From the NCBI RefSeq assembly GCF_014873955.1, contig NZ_JADBED010000001.1, positions 372,001 through 436,000 on the forward strand: a DNA stretch of 64,000 bases. Direction: 5' to 3'. This DNA comes from Nesterenkonia lutea (GTDB lineage Bacteria; Actinomycetota; Actinomycetes; Actinomycetales; Micrococcaceae). The position numbers were made by a program, and so were the translations under genes. Positions 36,151 through 46,009 of the stretch are shown in pieces (position 1 is the first letter of the stretch; every line of letters begins with the position of its first letter). Below the pieces are notes generated by a model. The model was not told the origin of the DNA. It saw only the letters and a list, made by a program, of their open reading frames with translations, and ran no database searches.

Positions 36151-37116
36151 GTGACCGCCTACGGATTTCACGCGTCGCAGGAACAGATCGCGCCGGCACA
36201 GCTGCTCCTCGACGTCCAGCACGCTGAGACGGTGGGGTTCGACTGCGCCATGAGTTCAGACCACTTCATGCCGTGGTCTGAACGTCAGGGACACTCCGGG
36301 TTCACGCTCTCGTGGCTCGGTGCGGCGCTGGCCACCACCTCCTTCCCCATAGGGTCGGTGATCGCTCCTGGGCAGCGCTATCACCCCGCCATCGTGGCGC
36401 AGGCCACGGCGACCCTCGGCGCGATGTTCCCGGGCAGGTACTGGACTGCGCTCGGCGCCGGACAGGCGATGAACGAACACGTCACGGGGGACAAGTGGCT
36501 GGACAGGGACACGAGACGGCGCAGGCTGCAGGAATGCGCGCAGATCATCTCCCGGCTGCACCGGGGGGAACGGATCCACAGCCACCACGGCCTGGTCGAT
36601 GTGGAGGACGCCTACCTCTATGACCGGCCCGATCAGCCCATTCCGCTCTATGCAACCTGTCTCTCGGCCGAGGCCGCAGGGCGCGCCGCTGACTGGGCAG
36701 AGGGCATGATCACCCTCAACCAGCCCGGCAACGTGCAGGGAGACGTGCTCACGGCCTACCGAGAGGCGGGCGGTCGCGGGCCTGCCATGCTTCAGATCCA
36801 CCTCAGCTGGGCGCAGACCTACGCGCAGGCGGAGGACATCGCCCATGACCAGTGGCGGACCAACGTCTTCGGTCCTCCTCTGGACCAGGACCTTCCCACC
36901 CCGGAACATTTCGATTCCGCCGCGGTGGGGGTGACTCGCGCCACCGTGGGGGAGGCCGTGTGGATCTCCCAGCACCCCGGTCAGCTCGCCGAATGGATCG
37001 CAGGATCGGCCGAGACGGGATTCGAACAGGTGTATCTGCACCACGTCGGCCAGGATCAGCGACCCTGGCTCGACCTCGCCGGTGAGGCGATCCTGCCCGA
37101 GCTGAGGGCCGTCTGA
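36151..37116 (+). CDS. Luciferase-like flavin oxidoreductase, probable non-F420 type (TIGR03885-like)
   Basis: A 321-residue TIM-barrel protein of the bacterial luciferase group, starting GFHASQEQIAP with the conserved SSDHFMPW and ALGAGQAMNEHVTG. It resembles the subgroup found next to trehalose-synthase-like GH13 genes. Here it overlaps such a gene by one base (TGATG), so the two are co-translated. Its substrate is unknown. The partnership suggests a sugar-derived or alpha-glucan-linked substrate, but that is inference. Confidence 0.82.
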   Translation: MTAYGFHASQEQIAPAQLLLDVQHAETVGFDCAMSSDHFMPWSERQGHSGFTLSWLGAALATTSFPIGSVIAPGQRYHPAIVAQATATLGAMFPGRYWTALGAGQAMNEHVTGDKWLDRDTRRRRLQECAQIISRLHRGERIHSHHGLVDVEDAYLYDRPDQPIPLYATCLSAEAAGRAADWAEGMITLNQPGNVQGDVLTAYREAGGRGPAMLQIHLSWAQTYAQAEDIAHDQWRTNVFGPPLDQDLPTPEHFDSAAVGVTRATVGEAVWISQHPGQLAEWIAGSAETGFEQVYLHHVGQDQRPWLDLAGEAILPELRAV

Positions 37117-38804
37117 TGCGGATCACCGACACCGCCGACCTCTGGTACAAGAACGCCGTCGTCTACTGTGTGGACCTCGAGACCTACCTGGATTCGAACG
37201 GCGACGGGATCGGGGACATCCCAGGTCTCGCCCAGCGCATCGACTACCTGGCCGATATCGGCGTCAGCTGTCTGTGGCTCATGCCCTTCTATCCCTCTCC
37301 ACGACGGGACAACGGCTACGACATCGCCGACATGTTCGGCGTCGATGATCGCTACGGAGATCACGGTGACTTCGTGGAACTGGTGCGAGTCGCCCATGAC
37401 CGCGGCATCCGGGTCATCATCGATCTGGTGATCAACCACACCTCGGATCAGCACCCGTGGTTCCGCAAGGCGCGAGCGTCGAAGTCCAGCCCCTACCGGG
37501 ACTTCTACGTCTGGCGCAGCGACACTCCGCCCGAGACATCCGGTGAGGCCATGTTCCCCGGCGCGGAGGACGGGATCTGGACCTATGAGGAGAAGACGCA
37601 GGAGTGGTATCTCCACCACTTCCTGCACACTCAGCCGGACCTGAACACCGCGAATCCCCAGGTCCGCGATGCGATCGCGAAGACCATGGGATTCTGGCTC
37701 CAACTCGGCGTGGACGGATTCCGGGTGGACGCCGTGCCGTTCGCCATCAGCCAGACCACCCTGACCGGGTCCGACGACCATGAGCTCCTGGAGCCCCACG
37801 ACTATCTGCGCACGCTGCGATCCTTCCTCCAGCGCCGTGTCAGCGGAACCAGCTCAGCCATCCTCCTGGGGGAGGTCAACCTCCCGCACCAGGAACAGCT
37901 GGCGTTCTTCGGCGATGATGGTGGCCAGCTCACGATGCAGTTCGATTTCGTGGTGAACCAGAAGGCCTTCCTCTCCTTCGCGCGCGAGGACGCAGGTCCC
38001 TTGGCCGAAGCACTGGGGAGGCGCCCCCGGGGGCTCCCCACGGAGACCCAGTATGCGAACTTCCTCCGGAACCATGACGAGCTGACCCTGAACCTCCTGA
38101 CCGCTGAAGAGCGCGAAGAGGTCCTCGACACATTCGGTCCTGACGAGGAGATGCGTTTCGCCGGTCGGGGTCTCCGCCGCCGTCTGCCATCCATGTTCGA
38201 CGGGGATCCGCGGCAGATCAAGATGGCCTACTCGCTGCTCTTCTCGCTGCCCGGCACGCCGGTGCTCTTCTACGGGGAGGAGATCGGCATGGGGGAGAAC
38301 CTGGACGTGCCCGGACGAGAGGCGGTCCGCACCCCCATGCAATGGACCACCGACAAGAATGGCGGCTTCTCCTCCGCTCGGCCCTCGCGGCTGGCCCGGA
38401 GAGTGGTGGAGGGGCCGTTCGGGCCTCAGCATGTCAACGCCGCCGCAGCCCGTCGTGACGAGGACTCGCTGCTCCAACACATCACCCGGCTGGCGAAGCG
38501 CTACAGGGACTCTCCGGAGCTCGGATGGGGTGAGCTCGACATCCTGGACCAGCCACACCGGGAGGTGCTGGCCCACCGGATGGTCTGTGAAGACCAGGCG
38601 ATGGTCCTGCTGCACAACCTCTCGCCGAAATCCATGGTGGTCCCGCTGGAACTGGTGAACGAGGAGGAGGGAACCGAACTGATCGATCTGCTCCAAGACG
38701 GTGGGTGTGCCATCGACGCCGAGCACCGCACCGAAGTCACTCTCCAGGGCTACGGCTACCGCTGGTTCAGGGTCAAACGAGCCAGTGACCCGCGCCTGGT
38801 CTGA
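37116..38804 (+). CDS. GH13 alpha-glucosyl enzyme (trehalose synthase/alpha-amylase-like)
   Basis: A 562-residue cytosolic glycoside hydrolase family 13 protein with all conserved regions: DLVINHTSDQHPWF, nucleophile Asp in DGFRVDAVPF, acid/base Glu in LLGEVNLP and Asp in FLRNHDELTLN. It begins LWYKNAVVYCVDLETYLDSN, typical of trehalose synthase (maltose isomerase), but lacks a fused maltokinase. Coupled to the flavin oxidoreductase upstream. Exact reaction is unproven. Confidence 0.85.
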   Translation: MRITDTADLWYKNAVVYCVDLETYLDSNGDGIGDIPGLAQRIDYLADIGVSCLWLMPFYPSPRRDNGYDIADMFGVDDRYGDHGDFVELVRVAHDRGIRVIIDLVINHTSDQHPWFRKARASKSSPYRDFYVWRSDTPPETSGEAMFPGAEDGIWTYEEKTQEWYLHHFLHTQPDLNTANPQVRDAIAKTMGFWLQLGVDGFRVDAVPFAISQTTLTGSDDHELLEPHDYLRTLRSFLQRRVSGTSSAILLGEVNLPHQEQLAFFGDDGGQLTMQFDFVVNQKAFLSFAREDAGPLAEALGRRPRGLPTETQYANFLRNHDELTLNLLTAEEREEVLDTFGPDEEMRFAGRGLRRRLPSMFDGDPRQIKMAYSLLFSLPGTPVLFYGEEIGMGENLDVPGREAVRTPMQWTTDKNGGFSSARPSRLARRVVEGPFGPQHVNAAAARRDEDSLLQHITRLAKRYRDSPELGWGELDILDQPHREVLAHRMVCEDQAMVLLHNLSPKSMVVPLELVNEEEGTELIDLLQDGGCAIDAEHRTEVTLQGYGYRWFRVKRASDPRLV

Positions 38805-38960
38805 GTCTCATCTGTCCACGCCCTCAGACCGGCTAGTCTGGAGAGTCACATCGGCTCGGGGCCCGCGCCCAGGGCTCGCCGCTCATCGTCTCGAACGTCC
38901 ACGGGAACTTCCGCAAGAGAGTTCCCCCGAGTCCCTCCCAAGAGTCCTCAAGGAGTCCCC

Positions 38961-39794
38961 ATGAAGCGCAAGGCCATGGCAGGCAGCAGTCTGGCCGCCG
39001 TCGTCATGCTCGCCGGCTGCGGAGGCAACCCCTTCGAGGCCGAGGACCAAGGGCCGGTGGTGCCCGGCTTCAGCGCGATCCAGGACCGGATGTGGGACGC
39101 CATGCTCACCGCAGACACGGTCAGCATCGAAGGTCAGGTGGAGGCCTCCGAGGCCGACGTGGACGAGATGTTCGAGGAGATCGACGAGGACCAGACCGGC
39201 GACCTGACCATCACAGGCGCCGTGGACGGCAGCGACTCAGAGATGACCTTCAGCGCCGGCGAGGTGAGCTTCACCCAGCGCGCGGTGGACGGGACCGAGT
39301 ACTTCCGGGGCGAAGACTTCGCCTCGCTGCTGATGAGCGAGCTCGATGACGAGTTCGCCGACCTCGTTGAAGAGGAGTTCATCGACTCCGTGGTGGCCGA
39401 CCAGTGGGTCCGTTTCAGCACCGACGACGGCGGGGCCGTGTTCTCCGCCGAGGACTTCATCACCACCTGGCAGCGTGAGCTCGACGATGACGGAGTCGGC
39501 GCGCTGCCGGGCACGGAAGAGACCCGGGACGGCGCCGATGTCTATGTCTACGCCACCGAGGACGAGTCCACCGAGTTCGTGGTGGCCGCCGAAGGCGCTC
39601 CCTACCTTCTCGAGATGCGCGACGATGAGTCCCACTACGTCTTCAGCCAGTGGAACGAGGCGCAGCGCCCAGAGGAACCCGAGAACGTGACCACGGTGGA
39701 AGAGATCTTCGTGGCCATCGCGCAGGACAACGGCTGGTCCACTGAGGATCTCGGTGGAGAGGCTGAGCAGGACGCCGGCGAGGACGGACCGTAA
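38961..39794 (+). CDS. Acidic lipoprotein, first of two paralogues
   Basis: A 277-residue exported protein with lipobox MLAGC near residue 21. It is very rich in Asp and Glu. The ending FSQWNEAQRPEEPENVTTVEEI is matched in the next gene (FTQWNEAEAPEAPADD). The fold may be an LppX/LprG-like lipid-binding half-barrel, but this rests only on size and layout. The acidic composition resembles salt-adapted actinobacteria. Confidence 0.8.
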   Translation: MKRKAMAGSSLAAVVMLAGCGGNPFEAEDQGPVVPGFSAIQDRMWDAMLTADTVSIEGQVEASEADVDEMFEEIDEDQTGDLTITGAVDGSDSEMTFSAGEVSFTQRAVDGTEYFRGEDFASLLMSELDDEFADLVEEEFIDSVVADQWVRFSTDDGGAVFSAEDFITTWQRELDDDGVGALPGTEETRDGADVYVYATEDESTEFVVAAEGAPYLLEMRDDESHYVFSQWNEAQRPEEPENVTTVEEIFVAIAQDNGWSTEDLGGEAEQDAGEDGP

Positions 39795-39817
39795 CCACTT
39801 GAATGGAAGGAAAGACC

Positions 39818-40768
39818 ATGAGCATGTTCACACGTGGAGACAGCAGGTCGACGACCACCAGCCGTCGGCGCGTCGGAGCTGGTCTGGTGGCGGTCGCCGC
39901 CTTGGCCCTCTCCGCATGTGAAGGGCCTGGGGGATCGCCCGAGGATGAGGACATGCAGGAGAACATCAATCCCTCCGGCGCGGAGGATCAGGGAATCCCC
40001 TCTGACGAGATCGCCGCAGATGAGGACGATCAGCAGCCTGCAGACCTCGCCGAGATCGAGGAGGAGATCTGGGAATCCTCGATGTCCCAGGAGAGTGTGA
40101 ACATCCAGGTCCTCGCGGGGCTCGAGAGAGGCCACGAGCTCTTCGGATACGCCCCGGACTTCTTCGAAGCGGAGGGGGAGAGTTTCGAGATGCAGGTGAC
40201 AGGGGAGATCGAGGGGGATTCTGTCACCGAGCTCAACTACGTCCCTGACTTCCAGGTGCTGACCTCCGGCGACGAGACCTATCAGACGGTTGAGGCCTTC
40301 GTCTTCGACTATGAGGCCCAGGTGCCTCCGGAGGTCGATCCTGAGCCTGATGCCGCGCAGCTGGATGCCGAGCTGAGCGCCGAAGGCGAGTGGGTCGACG
40401 TCACCGACAGCGAGCCAGCCGTGCCGCGCACCCCGGCCGCGCTCCTGGAGCTGCTCCGCACCGAGCTGGAGGAGTCTCTCGGCGTCAGCTCGCTCTCTGA
40501 GCTGGAGCTGGCGTCCGCAGTGGACACCCGCGAGGGGGAGAACGTGTGGGTCTACTCCGACGAACAGGTGGAGCTGGCGGTGCTTGCGGATGAGGGTTCT
40601 CCGCAGCTGGTCGGCGTCACCATCTTCGGTGAGGACCAGGATTTCACGGCCACTTTCACCCAGTGGAATGAAGCGGAGGCGCCCGAGGCCCCGGCCGACG
40701 ACCTGATCATCGACCAGGAACAGCTGCAGGAGATCCTCAACGGTTTTGTGGGTCCTGACCAGGGCTGA
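39818..40768 (+). CDS. Acidic lipoprotein, second of two paralogues
   Basis: A 316-residue exported protein. The start is ATG 39818, preceded by GGAAGGAAAG; an ATG at 39803 belongs to the spacer. An arginine-rich n-region and a hydrophobic stretch end in the lipobox ALSAC. The mature protein is strongly acidic. Its final 60 residues align with those of the preceding lipoprotein, so the two probably arose by tandem duplication. Function unknown. Confidence 0.8.
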   Translation: MSMFTRGDSRSTTTSRRRVGAGLVAVAALALSACEGPGGSPEDEDMQENINPSGAEDQGIPSDEIAADEDDQQPADLAEIEEEIWESSMSQESVNIQVLAGLERGHELFGYAPDFFEAEGESFEMQVTGEIEGDSVTELNYVPDFQVLTSGDETYQTVEAFVFDYEAQVPPEVDPEPDAAQLDAELSAEGEWVDVTDSEPAVPRTPAALLELLRTELEESLGVSSLSELELASAVDTREGENVWVYSDEQVELAVLADEGSPQLVGVTIFGEDQDFTATFTQWNEAEAPEAPADDLIIDQEQLQEILNGFVGPDQG

Positions 40769-41006
40769 CGAACGCGCGACAAGAACGTCCAGCTCACTTC
40801 AAGGGTTCGTGGGCTATCGATACAAGTCCTGCACAGGCGGTAGGAGCATTCTCTGAATCGGCCTGAATCCGCCAGAATCGCTTCCCCCGGTCCATGTCGC
40901 GTAGGCAGAATGGATCATGTCATCGGCGAGAGGCCCGAGCCGCTCGTGGGTGACGGCGGAAAGACCGCTCAGCATCTCGCGATGCGAATACACGGAGGTA
41001 CTACTT

Positions 41007-41240
41007 ATGACTGCCACCGAAACCAGCAAGCTTCGCACGATCGCCGGCGTGATCGGCGTCGGCTCCCTCGCACTCTTTGGTGCCACTGCCTGCGACGACG
41101 GAGGCACAGCAGAGGAAGAGGCGCCAGCCGAAGAGGCACCGGCTGAGGAAGAGCCCATGGAAGAAGAGCCCATGGAGGAAGATCCGGCTGAGGAATCTCC
41201 GGCTGAGGAAGAGACCATGGAGGAGGAAGAAGAGATGTGA
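41007..41240 (+). CDS. Very small acidic lipoprotein
   Basis: A 77-residue protein starting at ATG 41007 after GGAGG. The hydrophobic segment IAGVIGVGSLALFGATAC ends in a lipobox cysteine. The rest is almost entirely Glu, Pro and Ala in repeats (EEAPAEE, EEEPMEE). Nothing but a membrane anchor and a charged tail is seen. A terminator follows at once. The 238 bases upstream (40769-41006) show no other gene. Confidence 0.75.
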   Translation: MTATETSKLRTIAGVIGVGSLALFGATACDDGGTAEEEAPAEEAPAEEEPMEEEPMEEDPAEESPAEEETMEEEEEM

Positions 41241-41260
41241 TCATCCTCTTCTCCACGAAG

Positions 41261-41301
41261 GACCCCCGCGAGGAGCTCACGCTCTCTGCGGGGGTTCTTC
41301 T
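41261..41301 (+). terminator. Intrinsic terminator after the small lipoprotein
   Basis: ACCCCCGC at 41262-41269 pairs with GCGGGGGT at 41288-41295, followed by TTCTTCT. It begins 21 bases after the stop codon. Confidence 0.8.
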
Positions 41302-41368
41302 GCGTCGGGGGCTTCCCCGGCAGACACACGAGGACCGCCAGAAACGGCTCAGCCCTGCTCAGTCCTGC

Positions 41369-41824
41369 TCAGGCCTCGGCGGAACCTGCCGCGGCCAGTT
41401 CCTCGGCCCGCATGGAGCAGGAGCTGCAGACTCCGCGGAAGACCACATCAGCGATCTGGATCTGCATCCCGAGACTGGCCGGAGCCTGCAGGCACGGCGC
41501 TTTTCCGTGGACACACTCCACATCTTCTATCCGGCCACACAGCGTGCAGATCGCGTGGTGGTGATTGTCATGGGTCCGCGTCTCGTAGCAGGCGGGGGAG
41601 CCCGGCGGATCAAACCTGCGCAGCAGCTCCCGGGCAGTGAGGTCATGGAGCACGGTGTAGACCGACTGCACGGTGATCTCCGGAAGGTGTTGCCGCACCG
41701 CAGCGTGCACAGCCTCAGCGGGCCGGTGGGGCTGTGCGGCCACGGCTTCCAGGACGGCGAGCCGCTGGCGGGTCACGCGGAGTCCGCGTTCGCGCAGCCG
41801 AGCAGGCCAGTCGGGGGAAGTCAT
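41369..41824 (-). CDS. Fur-family metalloregulator
   Basis: A 151-residue repressor. The winged helix holds LRVTRQRLAVLEAV and ITVQSVYTVLHDL; the regulatory metal site region is in ETRTHDNHHHAICTLCG; structural Zn cysteines are CTLC and CSSC. The start is set at 41824 where GGAG precedes it; a Met 10 codons upstream also exists. Whether it senses iron, zinc or peroxide is not clear. The AT-rich stretch ATTTATTGTGAATGA upstream may be its own operator. Confidence 0.88.
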   Translation of the reverse strand: MTSPDWPARLRERGLRVTRQRLAVLEAVAAQPHRPAEAVHAAVRQHLPEITVQSVYTVLHDLTARELLRRFDPPGSPACYETRTHDNHHHAICTLCGRIEDVECVHGKAPCLQAPASLGMQIQIADVVFRGVCSSCSMRAEELAAAGSAEA

Positions 41825-42024
41825 GGGCTCCAGTGTGCCGCACATATGAGTCATTCACAATAAATGGGACGCGTGTCACCGCACGTGTCACCGGGAGTGT
41901 CGTGGGCTGAGTCGCCGCGCGTGTCGCGGGAGAGTGTTCGGCGCGGGGACCGCGTGCTCCACAGGCACGGGCCGCTAGACTGACCACGCTGCCCCGTCTT
42001 CATCCGCAAGGAGAGCTTCAGTCC

Positions 42025-43302
42025 ATGAGCACACCGGATATCAACAACGCCCCTCTGTCCGAGGTTGATCCAGAGATCGCCCAGGCGATCTCCGACGAAC
42101 TCGGTCGCCAGCGCGACACCCTCGAGATGATCGCGAGTGAGAACTTCGTACCCCGCGCCGTTCTTGAGGCGCAGGGATCAGTGCTGACGAACAAATACGC
42201 CGAAGGGTATCCGGGGCGTCGCTACTACGGCGGCTGCGAGTTCGTCGACATCGCCGAGAACCTCGCCATCGACCGTGCCAAGGCACTCTTCGGTGCCGAG
42301 CACGCCAACGTCCAGCCGCACGCCGGGGCACAGGCCAATGTGGCGGTCATGACGGCCTTCCTGAAGCCGGGCGACAAGCTGATGGGCCTCTCGCTCGCCC
42401 ACGGCGGCCACCTCACCCACGGCATGAAGCTGAACTTCTCGGGCAAGTTCTACGAGATCGTCGCCTATGAGGTCGACGCCGAGACCGGTGTCATCGACAT
42501 GGACAAGGTTCGCGAGCAGGCCCTCGCCGAGAAGCCGGACATGATCGTCGCCGGCTGGTCCGCGTACCCCCGCCAGCTGGACTTCGCCCGCTTCCGCGAG
42601 ATCGCCGACGAGGTCGGCGCGATTCTCTGGGTGGACATGGCGCACTTCGCAGGACTCGTCGCCGCGGGGCTGCACCCGAACCCGGTGCCCTACGCCGATG
42701 TGGTCACCACCACAGTGCACAAGACTCTTGCCGGACCCCGTTCAGGGATCATCCTGAGCAAGGAAGAGCACAAGAAGAAGATCAACTCCGCGGTCTTCCC
42801 AGGTCAGCAGGGTGGCCCCCTCATGCATGCCATCGCGGCCAAGGCCATCGCCTTCAAGATCGCTGGCACCGAAGAGTTCGCAGAACGGCAGAAGCGCACC
42901 ATCGAGGGCGCCCAGATCCTGGCCAAGCGGCTCGTGGCGCCGGATGTGACCGAGCACGGCGTCTCGGTGCTCACCGGCGGCACCGACGTGCACCTGGTGC
43001 TGGTGGACCTGCGCAACTCCGAGCTGGACGGCAAGCAGGCCGAGGACCGGCTCCACGAGGTCGGCATCACCGTCAACCGCAACGCCGTGCCGAACGATCC
43101 GCGCCCGCCGATGACCACATCGGGACTGCGCATCGGCACCCCGGCGCTGGCCACCCGCGGCTTCGGCGAGGTCGAGTTCCGCGAGGTCGCCGACATCATC
43201 GCCGAGGCGCTGAAGCCTGATGCTGATCTGCATGGCCTGAAGTCCCGCGTGGCCACCCTGACCAAGGACTTCCCGCTCTACGAGGGACTGGAGGACTGGT
43301 GA
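42025..43302 (+). CDS. glyA: Serine hydroxymethyltransferase
   Basis: A 425-residue PLP enzyme that converts serine and tetrahydrofolate to glycine and methylene-THF. The PLP lysine lies in [16 protein letters not shown], and [13 protein letters not shown] and [16 protein letters not shown] are characteristic. AAGGAGAG precedes the ATG. The stop overlaps the folD start (GTGA), so one-carbon genes are coupled. Confidence 0.97.
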   Translation: MSTPDINNAPLSEVDPEIAQAISDELGRQRDTLEMIASENFVPRAVLEAQGSVLTNKYAEGYPGRRYYGGCEFVDIAENLAIDRAKALFGAEHANVQPHAGAQANVAVMTAFLKPGDKLMGLSLAHGGHLTHGMKLNFSGKFYEIVAYEVDAETGVIDMDKVREQALAEKPDMIVAGWSAYPRQLDFARFREIADEVGAILWVDMAHFAGLVAAGLHPNPVPYADVVTTTVHKTLAGPRSGIILSKEEHKKKINSAVFPGQQGGPLMHAIAAKAIAFKIAGTEEFAERQKRTIEGAQILAKRLVAPDVTEHGVSVLTGGTDVHLVLVDLRNSELDGKQAEDRLHEVGITVNRNAVPNDPRPPMTTSGLRIGTPALATRGFGEVEFREVADIIAEALKPDADLHGLKSRVATLTKDFPLYEGLEDW

Positions 43303-44267
43303 GCTCACCGATGACAGAGAACATCAGTCAGCCGAGACACGACGACGCCGGGTCAGCGCCCGTCGCCGACGCAGCCTCAGCACCGCTGGGCCAGCTGCTC
43401 GACGGGAAGGCCACCGCCAGAGCGTTGAAGGCAGATCTGACGGAGCGGGTCTCCGCGCTGAAGTCCCGCGGCGTGACTCCCGGGCTCGGAACCGTGCTGG
43501 TCGGGGCCGATCCCGGCAGCCAGTCATATGTGGCGGGCAAGCACCGGGACTGCGCCGAGGTCGGGATCAACTCCATCGAGGTGCAGCTGGGTGCCGAGAC
43601 CACGCAGGAGGAGCTCCTGGCAGAGCTCGAGAAGCTCAACAACGACCCCGCCTGCACCGGCTACATCGTCCAGCTGCCGCTGCCCAGGCATCTGGACACG
43701 CAGAAGGTGCTCGAAGCCATCTCTCCGGAGAAGGACGCCGACGGTCTGCACCCGATGAACCTGGGTCGACTGGTCGCCAACGTCAACGAGCAGATCAGCT
43801 CCCCGCTGCCCTGCACCCCCAAAGGCTGCGTGGACCTGCTGGACCACTACGGGCTGGATCTCAGGGGCAAGCACGTGGTCGTCGTGGGACGCGGCGTCAC
43901 CATCGGGCGGCCCATCGGGCTGCTGCTCACCCGCCGCGACGTCAACGCCACCGTGACCCTGTGCCACACCGGCACCCAGGATCTCGCCGCGCATCTGGCC
44001 CAGGCCGACGTCGTCGTCGCTGCTGCTGGTGTCAAGCACATGATCGACCCGGCCCAGCTGAAGGCCGGGGTGATCGCCCTGGACGTGGGTGTCACCCGCG
44101 AGGTCAACCCGGAGACCGGCAAGGCGAAGATCTACGGTGACATCGCGCCGGGGATCGAATCCGTCGCCTCCTGGTACTCACCGAATCCCGGCGGGGTCGG
44201 GCCGATGACCCGCGCGGAGCTGCTGGCCAATGTGGTGCTCGCCGCCGAGAAGCAGATCCAGGAATAG
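43299..44267 (+). CDS. folD: Methylene-THF dehydrogenase/methenyl-THF cyclohydrolase
   Basis: A 322-residue bifunctional folate enzyme. It has the catalytic Lys region [15 protein letters not shown], the folate motif [12 protein letters not shown] and the NADP loop [14 protein letters not shown], ending [18 protein letters not shown]. The first 35 residues are extra and low-complexity. It starts with GTG overlapping glyA; an ATG 12 bases later is an alternative. It oxidises the methylene-THF made by GlyA. Confidence 0.97.
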   Translation: MSSPMTENISQPRHDDAGSAPVADAASAPLGQLLDGKATARALKADLTERVSALKSRGVTPGLGTVLVGADPGSQSYVAGKHRDCAEVGINSIEVQLGAETTQEELLAELEKLNNDPACTGYIVQLPLPRHLDTQKVLEAISPEKDADGLHPMNLGRLVANVNEQISSPLPCTPKGCVDLLDHYGLDLRGKHVVVVGRGVTIGRPIGLLLTRRDVNATVTLCHTGTQDLAAHLAQADVVVAAAGVKHMIDPAQLKAGVIALDVGVTREVNPETGKAKIYGDIAPGIESVASWYSPNPGGVGPMTRAELLANVVLAAEKQIQE

Positions 44268-44295
44268 CCCCAGCAGCGGCGGCGTTCTTTCAAAT

Positions 44296-45318
44296 GTGAA
44301 GAACCTAGGATTTCTCTCTTTCGGACACTGGACGCCGTCTCCGCACTCCCAGACTCGTTCTGCGTCGGATGTGCTGCTGCAGTCCATCGACCTGGCAGTC
44401 GCCGCGGAGGAGCTGGGCATCGACGGCGCCTATTATCGGGTGCACCACTACGCCCGGCAGCTCGCCTCACCGTTCCCGCTGCTCGCCGCCGTCGGCGCAA
44501 AGACCTCGACGATCGAGATCGGCACCGGCGTGATCGACATGCGTTACGAGAACCCGCTGTACTTCGCCGAGGACGCCGGGGCGGCAGATCTCATCGCCGA
44601 GGGCAGACTCCAGCTCGGCATCTCCCGCGGCTCGCCAGAGCAGGCCGTGGAGGGCTGGCGCCACTTCGGCTACCAGCCCGCCGAGGGCGAGTCCGACGCC
44701 GACATGGGGCGCCGCCACACCGAGGTGGCTCTGCAGGTGCTCTCCGGGCAGGGCTTCGCCGAGCCCAGCCCACGCCCGATGTTCCCCAACCCGCCCGGGC
44801 TGCTGCGGCTCGAGCCCCATTCCGAGGGCCTGCGCCAGCGCATCTGGTGGGGTGCGGGATCGGACGCCACTGCCCGTTGGGCCGCGACTCGGGGGATGAA
44901 CCTGATGAGCTCCACGCTGAAGGATGACGAGACGGGCGAGCCGTTCCACATCCAGCAGGCCAAGCAGATCCAGGCCTTCCGCGAGGAATGGGCCAAGCAT
45001 GATCACGGCTTCGAGCCGCGGGTCTCGGTCTCGCGGTCGATCCTGCCGATCGTCTCGGACCAGGATCGTGCCTACTTCCTGGGGCAGCGGGACTCACAGG
45101 ACCAGATCGGCATGATCGACGAGAAGACCCGGGCGATCTTCGGGCGCAGCTTCACCGCTGAGCCCGACGTCCTCGTGGAAGAGCTTGCCAGGGACGAGGC
45201 CGTCCAGGCCGCGGACACGGTGCTGGTCACCGTGCCCAACCAGCTGGGCGTGGACTACAACGCACACATCCTCGAGTCCCTGCTCGAGCATGTCGCCAAA
45301 CCCCTGGGCTGGAAGTAG
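44296..45318 (+). CDS. Luciferase-like (LLM class) flavin-dependent oxidoreductase
   Basis: A 340-residue TIM-barrel flavin enzyme. The GTG at 44296 is chosen because KNLGFLSFGHWTP is the typical beginning; the frame itself is open back into folD. Conserved features include IDGAYYRVHHYARQLASPFPLL and EIGTGVIDMRYENPLYFAEDAG. Cofactor could be FMN or F420. It is followed by a hydrolase gene 4 bases on, so they probably form a unit after folD. Confidence 0.85.
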   Translation: MKNLGFLSFGHWTPSPHSQTRSASDVLLQSIDLAVAAEELGIDGAYYRVHHYARQLASPFPLLAAVGAKTSTIEIGTGVIDMRYENPLYFAEDAGAADLIAEGRLQLGISRGSPEQAVEGWRHFGYQPAEGESDADMGRRHTEVALQVLSGQGFAEPSPRPMFPNPPGLLRLEPHSEGLRQRIWWGAGSDATARWAATRGMNLMSSTLKDDETGEPFHIQQAKQIQAFREEWAKHDHGFEPRVSVSRSILPIVSDQDRAYFLGQRDSQDQIGMIDEKTRAIFGRSFTAEPDVLVEELARDEAVQAADTVLVTVPNQLGVDYNAHILESLLEHVAKPLGWK

Positions 45319-45322
45319 CCCC

Positions 45323-45967
45323 GTGCACGTGATCGTCCTGCCCGGAGGCGGGTACGCGAAGCTCTCTGATCACGAGGGAGAGCCTGTCGCCGAATGGCTG
45401 CGCGAGCTGGGATTCTCCGCCAGCGTCCTCCGCTACCCGGTGAGCACCAGACATCCCGCTCCACTGGAGGCCGTGCGGGCTGAGATCCGCCGGCTCAGGG
45501 GCGAGGGCGCTGAACGGATCGTCCTGCTGGGATTCTCCGCCGGCGGGCATCTGGCCGGCCACGCAGCGCTGACCGCCCCAGCGCAGGGCCCCGGGTGGGT
45601 GGACGCGGCCGTGCTGAGCTATCCCGTGGTCTCCATGGAGCTGGACACACATCGCGGCAGCCAGGACGAGCTCCTCGGGAGGACACCGAGCGCGCAGCTG
45701 CGCGCGGAGACCTCAGTGGACCGACTCGTGACCGCAGCGGCACCGCCGTTCTTCATCTGGCATACCGCGGAGGACGTCTCGGTTCCGGTGGAACATTCCT
45801 ATCGACTGGGCCAGGCCCTGGCGCGCGCGAAGGTGCCGCATGCCCTTCATGTCTTCCCTGAGGGCGTCCACGGGATCGGACTCGCGGAGGGCTCCGGTCA
45901 GTCTGAGTCATGGACCGCGCTGTGCGCGGCCTGGTTGGAGCAGCTCTCCGAGACGTGGAGCGGCTGA
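45323..45967 (+). CDS. Alpha/beta-hydrolase (BD-FAE/acetyl-xylan-esterase-like)
   Basis: A 214-residue cytosolic esterase-like protein. It begins HVIVLPGGGYAKLS, the oxyanion loop of this group. The nucleophile is in LLGFSAGGHLAGH, Asp is in WHTAEDVSVPVE and His is in PEGVHGIGLA. The GTG at 45323 lies 5 bases after the previous stop, and the frame upstream of it belongs to the neighbour in another phase. Substrate unknown. Confidence 0.85.
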   Translation: MHVIVLPGGGYAKLSDHEGEPVAEWLRELGFSASVLRYPVSTRHPAPLEAVRAEIRRLRGEGAERIVLLGFSAGGHLAGHAALTAPAQGPGWVDAAVLSYPVVSMELDTHRGSQDELLGRTPSAQLRAETSVDRLVTAAAPPFFIWHTAEDVSVPVEHSYRLGQALARAKVPHALHVFPEGVHGIGLAEGSGQSESWTALCAAWLEQLSETWSG

Positions 45968-46009
45968 GCCAGGACACCGAGCACCCCGGGGTCAGGGACG
46001 GCCCTGAAC

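Noticed and set aside
41830..42024. ZTP or glycine riboswitch before glyA
   Set aside because: The conserved core sequences of either riboswitch could not be found in the gap.
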